Source: Deltaproteobacteria bacterium
Lineage (GTDB): Bacteria > Desulfobacterota > Syntrophia > Syntrophales > JACQWR01
Length of the DNA: 64,000 nt
Direction: 5' to 3'
Assembly (NCBI GenBank): GCA_016209105.1
Contig: JACQWR010000017.1
Span: 1-64,000, forward strand
This document shows positions 7,779-15,809 of this stretch, one piece after another; the first letter of the stretch is position 1, and each line of letters opens with the position of its first letter. Under the pieces are notes generated by a model, which was not told the DNA's origin, made no database searches, and saw only the letters and a list, made by a program, of their open reading frames with translations. The translations under genes and the position numbers were made by a program.

Positions 7779-8834
7779 TTAAAACGTGAACGACACGGAA
7801 ATCGCCCCGAAATGCTGTTCGTCCTTCTGGGTTTCGAATTCTTTCGTCCGGTGAACGTAGGAATAGGTGATCTTGAAGCGGTGGATGATCATCCCGATTC
7901 CAGCGACAAGATCGGCAACAAACGGTTTCTTATTGACGCTGTGGCTGTCCCGGAAGGTGTTCCCGTCGAGGAAGATGTTCCGGGCTACGGCGTTTCCATC
8001 AACGGCAAGGAAGAGATGGACGCCGAAACGCCGGAACGGATGGAAGAGGCGCGGATCAGCATCATCCAGGGGAGAGCTGCTGTCCGATCCCGGCCGGATG
8101 AGATAAGTTCCGAAATCATTCGGGAGGTTCCAGCCGAAACGCACCTGGCCGCCCAAATTCGCTCCCGTGTAAACATTTCCCACGGCGACTCCCAGATGAG
8201 GGATGCAGTCGAATCCGAGACTCCCCGCTCCTTTGGTTTGCAACACTTTCCACTTGCGTTCGAAAAAAAGATTGAATACGGGTTCGTCGTGGAGCTGATG
8301 CTCCCAGCCCTTGGGATCGACAGAACCGATCCAACGGTGAATCACCTTCTGGCAGTCCTCGGCGTAGGAATGACGGCCGACAATGCCAAGATCAAATTCG
8401 AAGGTGTCCATTTGACGCCGGTTCTTGCTGTGGAGCCCCAACCCCAGGTACGTGATGCCGGCATAGGGCCGGTCGTCCCGGATCGGGTCGCTCCGTTCCT
8501 TGTCCTCCGGCGTGTAGATCTTCTGTCCCAGGGAAAGGGAAACCGAGCGCTGGTCTCCGGGATCGTTGACGAACGGCATCCGTTCAATGAGCGGGTGCAT
8601 CCATGACGGCACAAGAGCGGTGTCCCGGTAATTTGAAAGATCACGGGAAATCCACGAAAGCTTTGTTCCATGGGTGTAATAGCGGTCCTTGTTGTCGAAG
8701 CCGAAGAGATCATTTTCCAGGGAGAGGGTCAGGGTGTCCGATTTCCGCGCTTCTTCGTCCCTGGCAAGGGATGGCCGTGGCAAGAAAAGAAGGATCAGGA
8801 TCAGGATGATCGCAGGAAATGATCTTGGCTTCAT
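7779..8834 (-). CDS. LpxR-family outer-membrane lipid A deacylase-like protein
   Basis: The 351-residue protein has a signal peptide (MKPRSFPAIILILILLFLP, cleaved near SLA-RD) and then LSLENDLFGFDNKDRYYTHG, DDRPYAGITYLGLGL and alternating beta strands ending in FGAISVSFTF with a C-terminal Phe, as expected of an outer-membrane barrel. This is the DUF2219/LpxR family; characterised members remove the 3'-acyloxyacyl chain of lipid A using Ca2+. The Asn-Asp pair (LENDLF) and the YTHG motif of the active region are present. It stands alone, upstream of the efflux operon's last gene on the same strand. Activity is inferred from family only. Confidence 0.82.
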   Translation of the reverse strand: MKPRSFPAIILILILLFLPRPSLARDEEARKSDTLTLSLENDLFGFDNKDRYYTHGTKLSWISRDLSNYRDTALVPSWMHPLIERMPFVNDPGDQRSVSLSLGQKIYTPEDKERSDPIRDDRPYAGITYLGLGLHSKNRRQMDTFEFDLGIVGRHSYAEDCQKVIHRWIGSVDPKGWEHQLHDEPVFNLFFERKWKVLQTKGAGSLGFDCIPHLGVAVGNVYTGANLGGQVRFGWNLPNDFGTYLIRPGSDSSSPLDDADPRLFHPFRRFGVHLFLAVDGNAVARNIFLDGNTFRDSHSVNKKPFVADLVAGIGMIIHRFKITYSYVHRTKEFETQKDEQHFGAISVSFTF

Positions 8835-8883
8835 TTAACGGCATCCTTTGATAGAGGCCCGATTTCCAGTTTGTCTGCCTTCC

Positions 8884-10290
8884 CTACTCACCCCCACCCA
8901 GCACCGTGTAAAGCGTGACGAGATTGGCGACCCGGGCAAGATGGAGGCCGATCAGTCCCTGTTGTGCGCTATTGAGTGAACGTTGCGCATCGAGGACGCC
9001 CAGGTAACTGTCAATTCCCTTTGTGTAACGCGCATCGGAGAGGCGGTAGGTTTCTTGAACCGCCTGGACCAGCGATTGCTGCGCCGCTATCCGCTGATTT
9101 ACCGCGCCCTGCACGGCAAGGGCGTCGGCTGCCTCCCGGAAAGCCGCCTGGATCGCTTTCTCGTATTGGGCCACGCATATTTCCCTCTCCACTTTCGTGA
9201 CATCGTATGCCGACCACGTGCGGGCATCGAAAATCGGTATCGTAATCTTTGGTGTGAAATTCCACGCACCCTGTCCGGAGTTGAAGAGTCCGGACAGATC
9301 AGTGCTTGCGGTTCCTATGGCGGTCGTGAGCGAGATGCGGGGGAAGAACGCCGCACGGGCGGCGCCGATATTGGCGTTGGCCGCTTTGAGCCGATGTTCA
9401 GCCGCCAGCACATCGGGCCGCTTGAGGAGCACTTCGGAGGCCAGACCGGGAGATAGCTCCTTGGGAGGGTGCACGCTCTTCAGATCTACCGGCAGGAGCG
9501 TCGGTGGCAGGGAACCCCCGATCAGAAGATTCAAGGCGTTTTCATCCTGCGCCGTCAATTGGGTGTAGCGGGCGACATCTCCCCTGACCGTATCCACCTG
9601 GCTTTGCGCCCGTTGGATATCCAGTTGGGACGCGAGCCCGACGTCATACCGTTTCCGGATCAGGTTGTAGGAACTTTTCTGCGTCTGAAAGGTGGAGGTC
9701 GCCAGCGTGAGTGCTTCCCGATCAGCGGCAAGGGCGAGGTACGCATTGGCCACGGCGGACACCAGTAGGATCTGCGCGCTCACGCGGGCTTGATCCGTGG
9801 CGAGGTATTCTTCCAGCGCGCGATCCTTCAGGTTGCGGATGCGGCCGAAGAAATCCAGTTCCCAGGAGGTGATGCCGAGATTAAGATCATAGCGATCGCT
9901 GGTCTTTGCACTTCCGGTGCTGGAAAGATCGGCAGGCAGACGCTGTCTGTTCATTGTCCCGACCGCATTGACCGTCGGCAGAAGTTCGGCGCGTTGGATG
10001 CCGTACAATGCTCTTGCCCGTTCGACATTCAGGGTGGCGACCCGCAGATCACGGTTGGTGGTCAAGGCCATTTCGATGACCTGACGGAGCTTCTCGTCGG
10101 TGAAAAATTCCTGCCACTTCAACCCCGTGGCCGTCGGTGCCGATGCGGCCGCTTTCGTTTCGGTATAGGGCGCCCCGGTCGGCCAATCTGCGGGGACGGG
10201 TGACGCGGGTCGTGTGTATTCCGGGGCCAGCGTGCAGCCCGTCAGCAGGGTGACAATCACGCACACAAGAAAAAACGAGTTTCTCTTCAT
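8884..10290 (-). CDS. efflux outer-membrane channel lipoprotein (NodT/OprM family)
   Basis: I chose the ATG at 10290 (MKRNSFFLVCVIVTLLTGC), preceded by GAGGA; an upstream in-frame start overlaps the permease gene. The 468-residue lipoprotein has a lipobox LLTGC and then the family opening TLAPEYTRPASPVPADW. Two outer-membrane-efflux repeats follow, including LGITSWELDFFGRIRNLKDR, RKRYDVGLASQLDIQRAQSQ and LLKRPDVLAAEHRLKAANAN. It forms the trimeric tunnel in the outer membrane for the adjoining RND pump. It starts just past the stop of the permease gene, with no room for a separate promoter. Confidence 0.92.
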   Translation of the reverse strand: MKRNSFFLVCVIVTLLTGCTLAPEYTRPASPVPADWPTGAPYTETKAAASAPTATGLKWQEFFTDEKLRQVIEMALTTNRDLRVATLNVERARALYGIQRAELLPTVNAVGTMNRQRLPADLSSTGSAKTSDRYDLNLGITSWELDFFGRIRNLKDRALEEYLATDQARVSAQILLVSAVANAYLALAADREALTLATSTFQTQKSSYNLIRKRYDVGLASQLDIQRAQSQVDTVRGDVARYTQLTAQDENALNLLIGGSLPPTLLPVDLKSVHPPKELSPGLASEVLLKRPDVLAAEHRLKAANANIGAARAAFFPRISLTTAIGTASTDLSGLFNSGQGAWNFTPKITIPIFDARTWSAYDVTKVEREICVAQYEKAIQAAFREAADALAVQGAVNQRIAAQQSLVQAVQETYRLSDARYTKGIDSYLGVLDAQRSLNSAQQGLIGLHLARVANLVTLYTVLGGGE

Positions 10291-10291
10291 A

Positions 10292-13200
10292 TCAGTGATC
10301 CTCTGATGGATTTTCACCATCTGTTTTGGCTGCTTCACGCCTTCCGTGTTTGCCGAAGACCTTTTCGATCAGGACGTAGAAGAGGGGCGAAAAGATCACC
10401 ACCAGGATTGTGGCGGTGAACATCCCCCCCAGGACGCCGGTGCCTATGGCGTTCTGGGCGCCCGCGCCCGCGCCGGTGGTGATGGCCAGGGGCAGGACGC
10501 CGAATCCGAAAGCCAGCGAGGTCATGAGAATAGGCCTGAACCGCAGTTTCGCCGCCTCCACCGTCGCCTCGATCAACCCCATCCCCCGCTCCACCCCGGC
10601 CTGGGCAAACTGGACGATCAGGATAGCGTTTTTGGTGGTAAGCCCCAGGATGGTCAGAAGGCCGATCTGGAAGTAGACGTCGTTGGCCAGCCCCCGGCTG
10701 CTGGAGGCGATGACGCCGCCGATCACCCCCAGCGGCAGCACCAGCAGGATCGAGATGGGGATGGGCCAGCTCTCGTAGAGGGCCGCCAGGCACAGGAAGA
10801 TCACGAAAATGGAAAAGGCATAGAGAAGGGGCGCCTGGGAGCTGGATATCCGCTCCTGGTAGGAGAGTCCCGTCCAGTCGAAGCCGAACCCCTTGGGCAG
10901 TTTCGCCACAGCTTCTTCCATGGCCTGCATGGCCTCGCCTGAGCTCTTGCCCGGCGCCGGCTCTCCCCAGATGTTCATGGACGGGAACCCGTTGAACCGC
11001 TCCAGCCGGGAAGGGCCGGATGTCCAGCGGCCCGAGGCGAAGGAGGAGAAGGGGACCATCTTGCCCGTCGCATTGCGGACGTAGAGCTTTTCCAGGTCCT
11101 TGGGCAGCATGCGGTAGGGGGCGTCGGCCTGGACATAGACCCGTTTCACGTTGCCGCCTCTGACGAAGTCGTTGACATAGGCGCTGCCGAAGGCCGCGGA
11201 GATTGTCTGGTGGATCGAGGTGATCGGGATCCCCAGGGCGCCGGCCTTTTCCCAGTCCACATCGATCCGGTATTCGGAGACATCTTCCAGGCCGTTGGGA
11301 CGGACGGCCGTCAGCCTCGGGTCCTTGGCCGCGATCCCGAGGAATTGGTTGCGGCCCTCCGTCAGGGCCGCATGCCCCAGCCCGCCCCGGTCCAGAAGCT
11401 GGAAGTCGAACCCCTTGGCGGTTCCCAGTTCGACGACGGCCGGCGGCGGGAAGGCAAAAACGATGGCGCCGCGGAGACTCGCAAGGGCACGGGTGGCCCT
11501 TTCCGCTACGGCCTTAGCCTTGAGGTCGGGACGGTTGCGGAGCTCCCAGTCCCTCATTTTGATGAACAACATGCCGCTGTTCTGTGCCCGTCCGGAGAAG
11601 CTCATGCCGGAGATGGTCATGCAGGATTCCACCGCCTCTTTTTCTTTCTCGATGAAATATGCTTCGATTTTGCTCGTGATCGCCCGGGTCTGCTCCAGGG
11701 TGGCGCCCTTGGGCATCATGACCTGGGCCATGAGCATGCCCTGATCCTCATCGGGAACATAGGATGTGGGCATGCGGAGGTAGAGGAAGCCCATCAAAAC
11801 CACGATCAGGACGAAGATAACGAGGTAACGGAATCTCTTGGCAAGGGAATGACTGACCAGACCGACATAGAGCTGCCGGAAACGGAAAAAACCGCGGTTG
11901 AACCAGCGGAAAAAGGGGCGCAGGAAAAAGACGGTATTCTCCTCCTCCCGTCCCGCCGCCGCCGGTTTGAGGAGCGAGGCGCAGAGGACCGGTGTCAGGA
12001 TCAGGGCCACCACCACGGACAGGAGCATGGAGGCGATGATCGTGATGGAGAACTGCCGGTAGATGACGCCGGTGGTGCCGGGGAAGAAGGCCATGGGGGC
12101 GAAGACCGCCGAAAGGACCAGGCCGATGCCGATCAGGGCGCTGGTGATCTGCTCCATGGATTTGGCCGTGGCCTCCCGGGGCGGCACCCCCCCCTCGGCC
12201 ATGATCCGCTCCACGTTTTCCACGACCACGATGGCGTCGTCCACCAGAAGACCAATGGCGAGCACCATCGCGAACATGGTGAGCATGTTGACGGAATAGC
12301 CGAACAGCCCCAGAATTCCGAATGTCCCCAGGAGGACCACGGGCACGGCGATGGTGGGGATCAGCGTGGCCCGGATGTTTCCTAAAAAGAGCCACATGAT
12401 CAGGAAGACCAGGAGGATTGCCTCGAAGAGGGTCTTCACCACCTCATTGATGGCCACCCGGATGAAGGGAGTCGTGTCGTAGGGATAGACGACCTTCAGG
12501 CCGGGGGGGAAGAATTGGCTCATCTCCGCCAGTTTCGCCTTGACGGCGTCGGCCGTGTCGAGGGCGTTGGCGCCGGCGGCCTGGCGGATCGAGAGGCCGG
12601 AGGCAGCTCTGCCGTTGTGAGAAACCTGGATATCGTAAATCTCGGTTCCCAGCTCCGTCCGGCCCACGTCCCTGACCCGGATGATGGAGCCGTCGGGGTT
12701 GGTGCGGATGGGAACGGAACCAAACTCATCGGGGGTCTTGAGCATGTTCTGGACGACGATGGAGGCGTTCAGGCGCTGGCCCTTGACCGCCGGCGCCCCG
12801 CCGAACTGGCCGGCAGAAACCTCCACGTTGTAAGCCCTGAGGGCCGCGATCACATCCGCGATCGTCAGGCCGTAATTCGTCAGTTTCTCGGGATTGAGCC
12901 AGATCCGCATGGCGTAGCCGGAACCGAAGATCCCCACCTCGCCCACGCCGGGCACCCGCGCCAGGACCTTCTCCAGGTTGGCTTTGGCATAATCCTCCAA
13001 GTCGGCTCGATCCATGCTGTTGTCTTCCGAAACCAGGCCCACGATCAACAGGAAGTTCTTGGTGGACTTGCTGACCGTGATCCCCCGGGCCGTGACCGTG
13101 TCGGGCAGGCTGGCCGTGGCGAGTTGCAGCTTGTTCTGCACCTGGGACCAGGCGAAATCGGGATCGGTTCCCGGGGTGAAGGTCAGCTCGATGCGGGAGG

Positions 13201-13462
13201 CGCCCGCCGAATCGCTGGTGGCGAACATGTAGAGCAGATTGTCGAAGCCGGTCATCTTCTGTTCGATGAGCTGGGTGACGCTGTTTTCCACCGTCTCCGC
13301 CGAGTCCCCGGGGTAGAAGGCCTCAATGGCGATGGAGGGAGGGGCCATCTGGGGATACTGGGAGATGGGGAGGTTGTAGATCCCCAACGCGCCCGCCGCC
13401 ATGATGGCGATGGCGATGACCCAGGCGAATACCGGACGGTCCAGGAAGAATTTCGATAACAT
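10292..13462 (-). CDS. RND multidrug efflux permease, HAE1 family
   Basis: At 1056 residues this matches AcrB/MexB length. It begins MLSKFFLDRPVFAWVIAIAI and has the ISQYPQMAPPSIAIEAFYPG signature and the periplasmic docking and pore domains. The TM4 region GLLVDDAIVVVENVERIMAE carries the two proton-relay Asp residues, the second half repeats the fold, and a TKNAILIVQFA TM10 segment carries the Lys. It is a proton-driven inner-membrane exporter of amphiphilic drugs or solvents, acting with the products of the genes on either side. Its ATG overlaps the stop of the fusion-protein gene by one base (TAATG). Confidence 0.95.
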   Translation of the reverse strand: MLSKFFLDRPVFAWVIAIAIMAAGALGIYNLPISQYPQMAPPSIAIEAFYPGDSAETVENSVTQLIEQKMTGFDNLLYMFATSDSAGASRIELTFTPGTDPDFAWSQVQNKLQLATASLPDTVTARGITVSKSTKNFLLIVGLVSEDNSMDRADLEDYAKANLEKVLARVPGVGEVGIFGSGYAMRIWLNPEKLTNYGLTIADVIAALRAYNVEVSAGQFGGAPAVKGQRLNASIVVQNMLKTPDEFGSVPIRTNPDGSIIRVRDVGRTELGTEIYDIQVSHNGRAASGLSIRQAAGANALDTADAVKAKLAEMSQFFPPGLKVVYPYDTTPFIRVAINEVVKTLFEAILLVFLIMWLFLGNIRATLIPTIAVPVVLLGTFGILGLFGYSVNMLTMFAMVLAIGLLVDDAIVVVENVERIMAEGGVPPREATAKSMEQITSALIGIGLVLSAVFAPMAFFPGTTGVIYRQFSITIIASMLLSVVVALILTPVLCASLLKPAAAGREEENTVFFLRPFFRWFNRGFFRFRQLYVGLVSHSLAKRFRYLVIFVLIVVLMGFLYLRMPTSYVPDEDQGMLMAQVMMPKGATLEQTRAITSKIEAYFIEKEKEAVESCMTISGMSFSGRAQNSGMLFIKMRDWELRNRPDLKAKAVAERATRALASLRGAIVFAFPPPAVVELGTAKGFDFQLLDRGGLGHAALTEGRNQFLGIAAKDPRLTAVRPNGLEDVSEYRIDVDWEKAGALGIPITSIHQTISAAFGSAYVNDFVRGGNVKRVYVQADAPYRMLPKDLEKLYVRNATGKMVPFSSFASGRWTSGPSRLERFNGFPSMNIWGEPAPGKSSGEAMQAMEEAVAKLPKGFGFDWTGLSYQERISSSQAPLLYAFSIFVIFLCLAALYESWPIPISILLVLPLGVIGGVIASSSRGLANDVYFQIGLLTILGLTTKNAILIVQFAQAGVERGMGLIEATVEAAKLRFRPILMTSLAFGFGVLPLAITTGAGAGAQNAIGTGVLGGMFTATILVVIFSPLFYVLIEKVFGKHGRREAAKTDGENPSEDH

Positions 13463-14676
13463 TACTTGCCTCCCGTTTTTCCGGCCGTCGGGGCCGCCTT
13501 CTTTTGTGCGCCGCCATTCTTTTCGGGACTGGCCTCAAAGGGCACGGCCTTTACGGAGACGCCGGGCTTCACCTTCTGCATTCCCTCGACGATCACCCGT
13601 TCGCCGGGTGCAAGACCCGCAGAAACAAGCCAGGCATCGCCGATGGCACGGTCCAGGGTGATCATCCTCTGCCGGACCTTGCCCCCGGCATCTACGATCA
13701 GGGCGTAGGGGTTCCCCTTGGGGTCGCGCGACACGCCCTGTTGAGGAATCAGGAGGGCATGTTCATTGACGCCTTCTTCGACCACTGCCCGGACGAACAT
13801 GCCTGGCAGCAGAATGCCCTTCGGGTTGGGAATGACAACCCGCAGAATTACTGATCCGGTCGTCGGATCTACCGTGACGTCGCGAAACTGAAGCGTCCCT
13901 TCCTTGGAATATCGGCTGCCGTCTTCAAGGAGGAGACGGACCTTGTCACGGAGCTGCCCGTTGCGACTGAGACTGCCGTCCTCCAGGCTGCGCCGCAATC
14001 GCAACACCTCGGTCGTGGATTGGGGCACATCCACGTACATGGGATCCATCTGTTGAATGGTAGCCAGGGCTACGGGTTGATGTGCCGTCACCAGGGCGCC
14101 TTCCGTGACGTTGGATCTTCCAATCCGGCCCGAGATGGGCGCTGTGATGGAGGTGTATCCCAGATTGATCCGGGCCGTCTCGACCGTGGCCTTCCAATAT
14201 TGAATATCTGCCTCCGTTTGTTTCAGGGCGGCAGCCGCATCGTCGTAGTCCTGCCGGCTGACCGCGTTATCGGCCAGCAATTCCCGAAAACGATCGGCCC
14301 TTGACCGGATCGCGGACAGATTGGCCTCAGACCTGCCGAGCGCTGCCTTGGCGTTGTCGAGCGCCGCCTGAAAGGGAGCGGCGTCTATCCGAAAGAGCAC
14401 CTGGCCCGCCTTGACATCGGAGCCTTCCTCAAACAGGCGCTTCTGGATAAGGCCTCCCACCTGGGGGCGAACCTCAGCGACCCGATGGGCGGACGTTCTA
14501 CCGGTCAATTCCGTCGTGCTTACCAACCGCTTCGGCTGTACCGTCACCACGGCAACTTCAGGAGGGCCCTGGGGCGGTCCGCCTGTCGGCTTTTGACCAC
14601 AACCGCCTGCGATCAAGAACATGGTGAGAACCACCGCTGTTGCGGCCATTCGTTTTGTTCCGTCAAAAATCTGCAT
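13462..14676 (-). CDS. RND efflux periplasmic adaptor (membrane fusion protein)
   Basis: The 404-residue lipoprotein has a lipobox (VLTMFLIAGGCGQKP) and then the adaptor core: the beta strand ELTGRTSAHRVAEVRPQVGG, the lipoyl half-motif EGSDVKAGQVLFRIDAAPFQ, a coiled-coil hairpin with AVSRQDYDDAAAALKQTEAD, the second lipoyl half ITAPISGRIGRSNVTEGALV and a beta-barrel domain. The C-terminus is a Lys/Gly/Ala-rich tail. It bridges the permease and outer-membrane channel. It is the first structural gene after tetR in the operon, separated from it by an intergenic hairpin. Confidence 0.93.
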   Translation of the reverse strand: MQIFDGTKRMAATAVVLTMFLIAGGCGQKPTGGPPQGPPEVAVVTVQPKRLVSTTELTGRTSAHRVAEVRPQVGGLIQKRLFEEGSDVKAGQVLFRIDAAPFQAALDNAKAALGRSEANLSAIRSRADRFRELLADNAVSRQDYDDAAAALKQTEADIQYWKATVETARINLGYTSITAPISGRIGRSNVTEGALVTAHQPVALATIQQMDPMYVDVPQSTTEVLRLRRSLEDGSLSRNGQLRDKVRLLLEDGSRYSKEGTLQFRDVTVDPTTGSVILRVVIPNPKGILLPGMFVRAVVEEGVNEHALLIPQQGVSRDPKGNPYALIVDAGGKVRQRMITLDRAIGDAWLVSAGLAPGERVIVEGMQKVKPGVSVKAVPFEASPEKNGGAQKKAAPTAGKTGGK

Positions 14677-14702
14677 ACGACACCTCGGTCATTTCAAATA
14701 AT

Positions 14703-14757
14703 GCATTCGCTCGCTCAGTCTGCCCCGTAGCTTGCTGCGGGGTAAGCGAGCGAATGC
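14703..14757. repeat. large intergenic hairpin between tetR and the adaptor gene
   Basis: A 13-bp perfect outer stem (GCATTCGCTCGCT at 14703-14715 pairs with AGCGAGCGAATGC at 14745-14757) encloses an inner near-perfect hairpin CCCCGTAGC-TT-GCTGCGGGG (14723-14742). It resembles the other GC-rich hairpin repeats in this window and is not followed by a T-run. It could attenuate transcription from tetR into the pump genes or protect the mRNA. Confidence 0.7.
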
Positions 14758-15345
14758 TTAAGCGGTATTGTTCCTTTTAATGCTGTCCCAGCAGGCCTCC
14801 GTGATTTGCTCAATTAGGGTATCGTCCAGGACGATAAAGCCCAAGATGTGGTCGCGCAGCAGGGAGATCATGGGGCCGAAGGCCAGGGAAAAGAGTACGG
14901 CCTTCGGGAACTCCTTGATGACCCGTTCCTCCATCCCCTGTTTGAAGATGTCCATCAGGATATCGTGGCTGCCGGGCTTCCCCAACAGCCTGTCCCGGTG
15001 CAGGGAGATTCCGTAAGGGGAGTTGAAGTACTGCTCCATGTAACGGAAATGCAAGGGGTGGGCGATAAGATACCGGAGGAGTGCCCCGATCAGATAGAGA
15101 AAGCGTTCCCGGAGCGGTCTCCCGGAGGGGTAGCCATCCCGGAGAGCTGCCACGATTCGATCCTCCAGCTCTCGGTGCAACTCGGTTATGAGCATGTCTT
15201 TGCTTTCGAAATAACGGTATATCGTTCCTGCGGCCACTCCCGCCTTCTTGGCGATCTCGGCCATCGGGGCGCCGTGGAACCCGCGTTCGGTGATGAGTTC
15301 CAAGGCCGCCTGCAGGACATCTGTGCGTTTATCTGAAGTTTTCAT
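14758..15345 (-). CDS. TetR/AcrR-family repressor of the RND operon
   Basis: I place the start at ATG 15345 (MKTSDKRTDVLQAALELITE), giving 195 residues; the upstream frame to 15384 runs into the operator. Residues 5-55 form the TetR helix-turn-helix (GFHGAPMAEIAKKAGVAAGT then IYRYFESKDMLI). The C-terminal ligand domain is alpha-helical. It is the first gene of the tetR-adaptor-permease-channel unit. A perfect 22-bp palindrome sits between its promoter and its start, so autoregulated control of the whole operon by a small-molecule ligand is likely. Confidence 0.92.
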   Translation of the reverse strand: MKTSDKRTDVLQAALELITERGFHGAPMAEIAKKAGVAAGTIYRYFESKDMLITELHRELEDRIVAALRDGYPSGRPLRERFLYLIGALLRYLIAHPLHFRYMEQYFNSPYGISLHRDRLLGKPGSHDILMDIFKQGMEERVIKEFPKAVLFSLAFGPMISLLRDHILGFIVLDDTLIEQITEACWDSIKRNNTA

Positions 15346-15367
15346 GGTAGATACCCTTCTTATCAAG

Positions 15368-15389
15368 AAGGAATGAACGTTCATTCCTT
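15368..15389. promoter_or_regulatory. TetR operator, 22-bp perfect palindrome
   Basis: AAGGAATGAAC followed by GTTCATTCCTT is a perfect inverted repeat with no spacer, centred 33 bp upstream of the tetR ATG and just downstream of the -10 element. Position and symmetry fit a TetR-dimer operator blocking transcription initiation. Confidence 0.85.
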
Positions 15390-15396
15390 AAGGGCG

Positions 15397-15425
15397 TTTT
15401 TATCTCACCAAAACGCCGTTGTCAA
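15397..15425 (-). promoter_or_regulatory. sigma-70 type promoter for tetR and the efflux operon
   Basis: On the minus strand TTGACA (15420-15425), a 17-bp spacer and TAAAAA (15397-15402) form a good -35/-10 pair reading toward tetR. The predicted transcription start falls at or beside the 22-bp palindrome. Confidence 0.65.
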
Positions 15426-15599
15426 GAATTTTGTGTGCCTTGTGCCATATCTCTTCGCGCTCTCAAACGCCGTGGCGTTGTCCCTTCATGTCAGGCCGCC
15501 GCTTTTTCCGGTAAGGGTTACGTATTGACGCCCGTTGCTGGAAAGGGAAATAAATAATAACAACGACTTGTTGCGGCGTCTTATTGGGAAGGGAAGGTA

Positions 15600-15809
15600 A
15601 TGCGGATAATCGTGGGATTTTCTCCGGGCGGCCACGATGAAAATGCGATGCAGGTCAAGTATCTGCCGGTGGAAAATGTTTTGAACATTCTTAAGGGCGT
15701 CTATAAAGCCGGAGGACGTGAAGAAAACCTTTGCCGGGTATCTGAATTTCTAAAAAGGCAGACGTCACCCTATCAAGGAGCAGCAGTTTTCCTGATGTTG
15801 CAGAGATAG
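15600..15809 (+). CDS. possible small protein, doubtful
   Basis: A 69-codon frame starts MRIIVGFSPGGHDENAMQVK behind GGGAAGGTA, a passable ribosome-binding site. It overlaps the 3' end of the convergent molybdopterin oxidoreductase gene by about 37 bases. No family is recognised and composition gives no clear support. It may be a chance frame in the operon's upstream region. Confidence 0.2.
   Translation: MRIIVGFSPGGHDENAMQVKYLPVENVLNILKGVYKAGGREENLCRVSEFLKRQTSPYQGAAVFLMLQR

Noticed and set aside
11210-12385. 391-codon plus-strand frame inside the RND permease gene
   Set aside because: High-GC antisense shadow: Gly/Asp/His-rich composition with no domain, opposite a full-length permease.
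12515-13459. 314-codon plus-strand frame inside the RND permease gene
   Set aside because: Same reason: antisense shadow of the GC-rich permease coding sequence.
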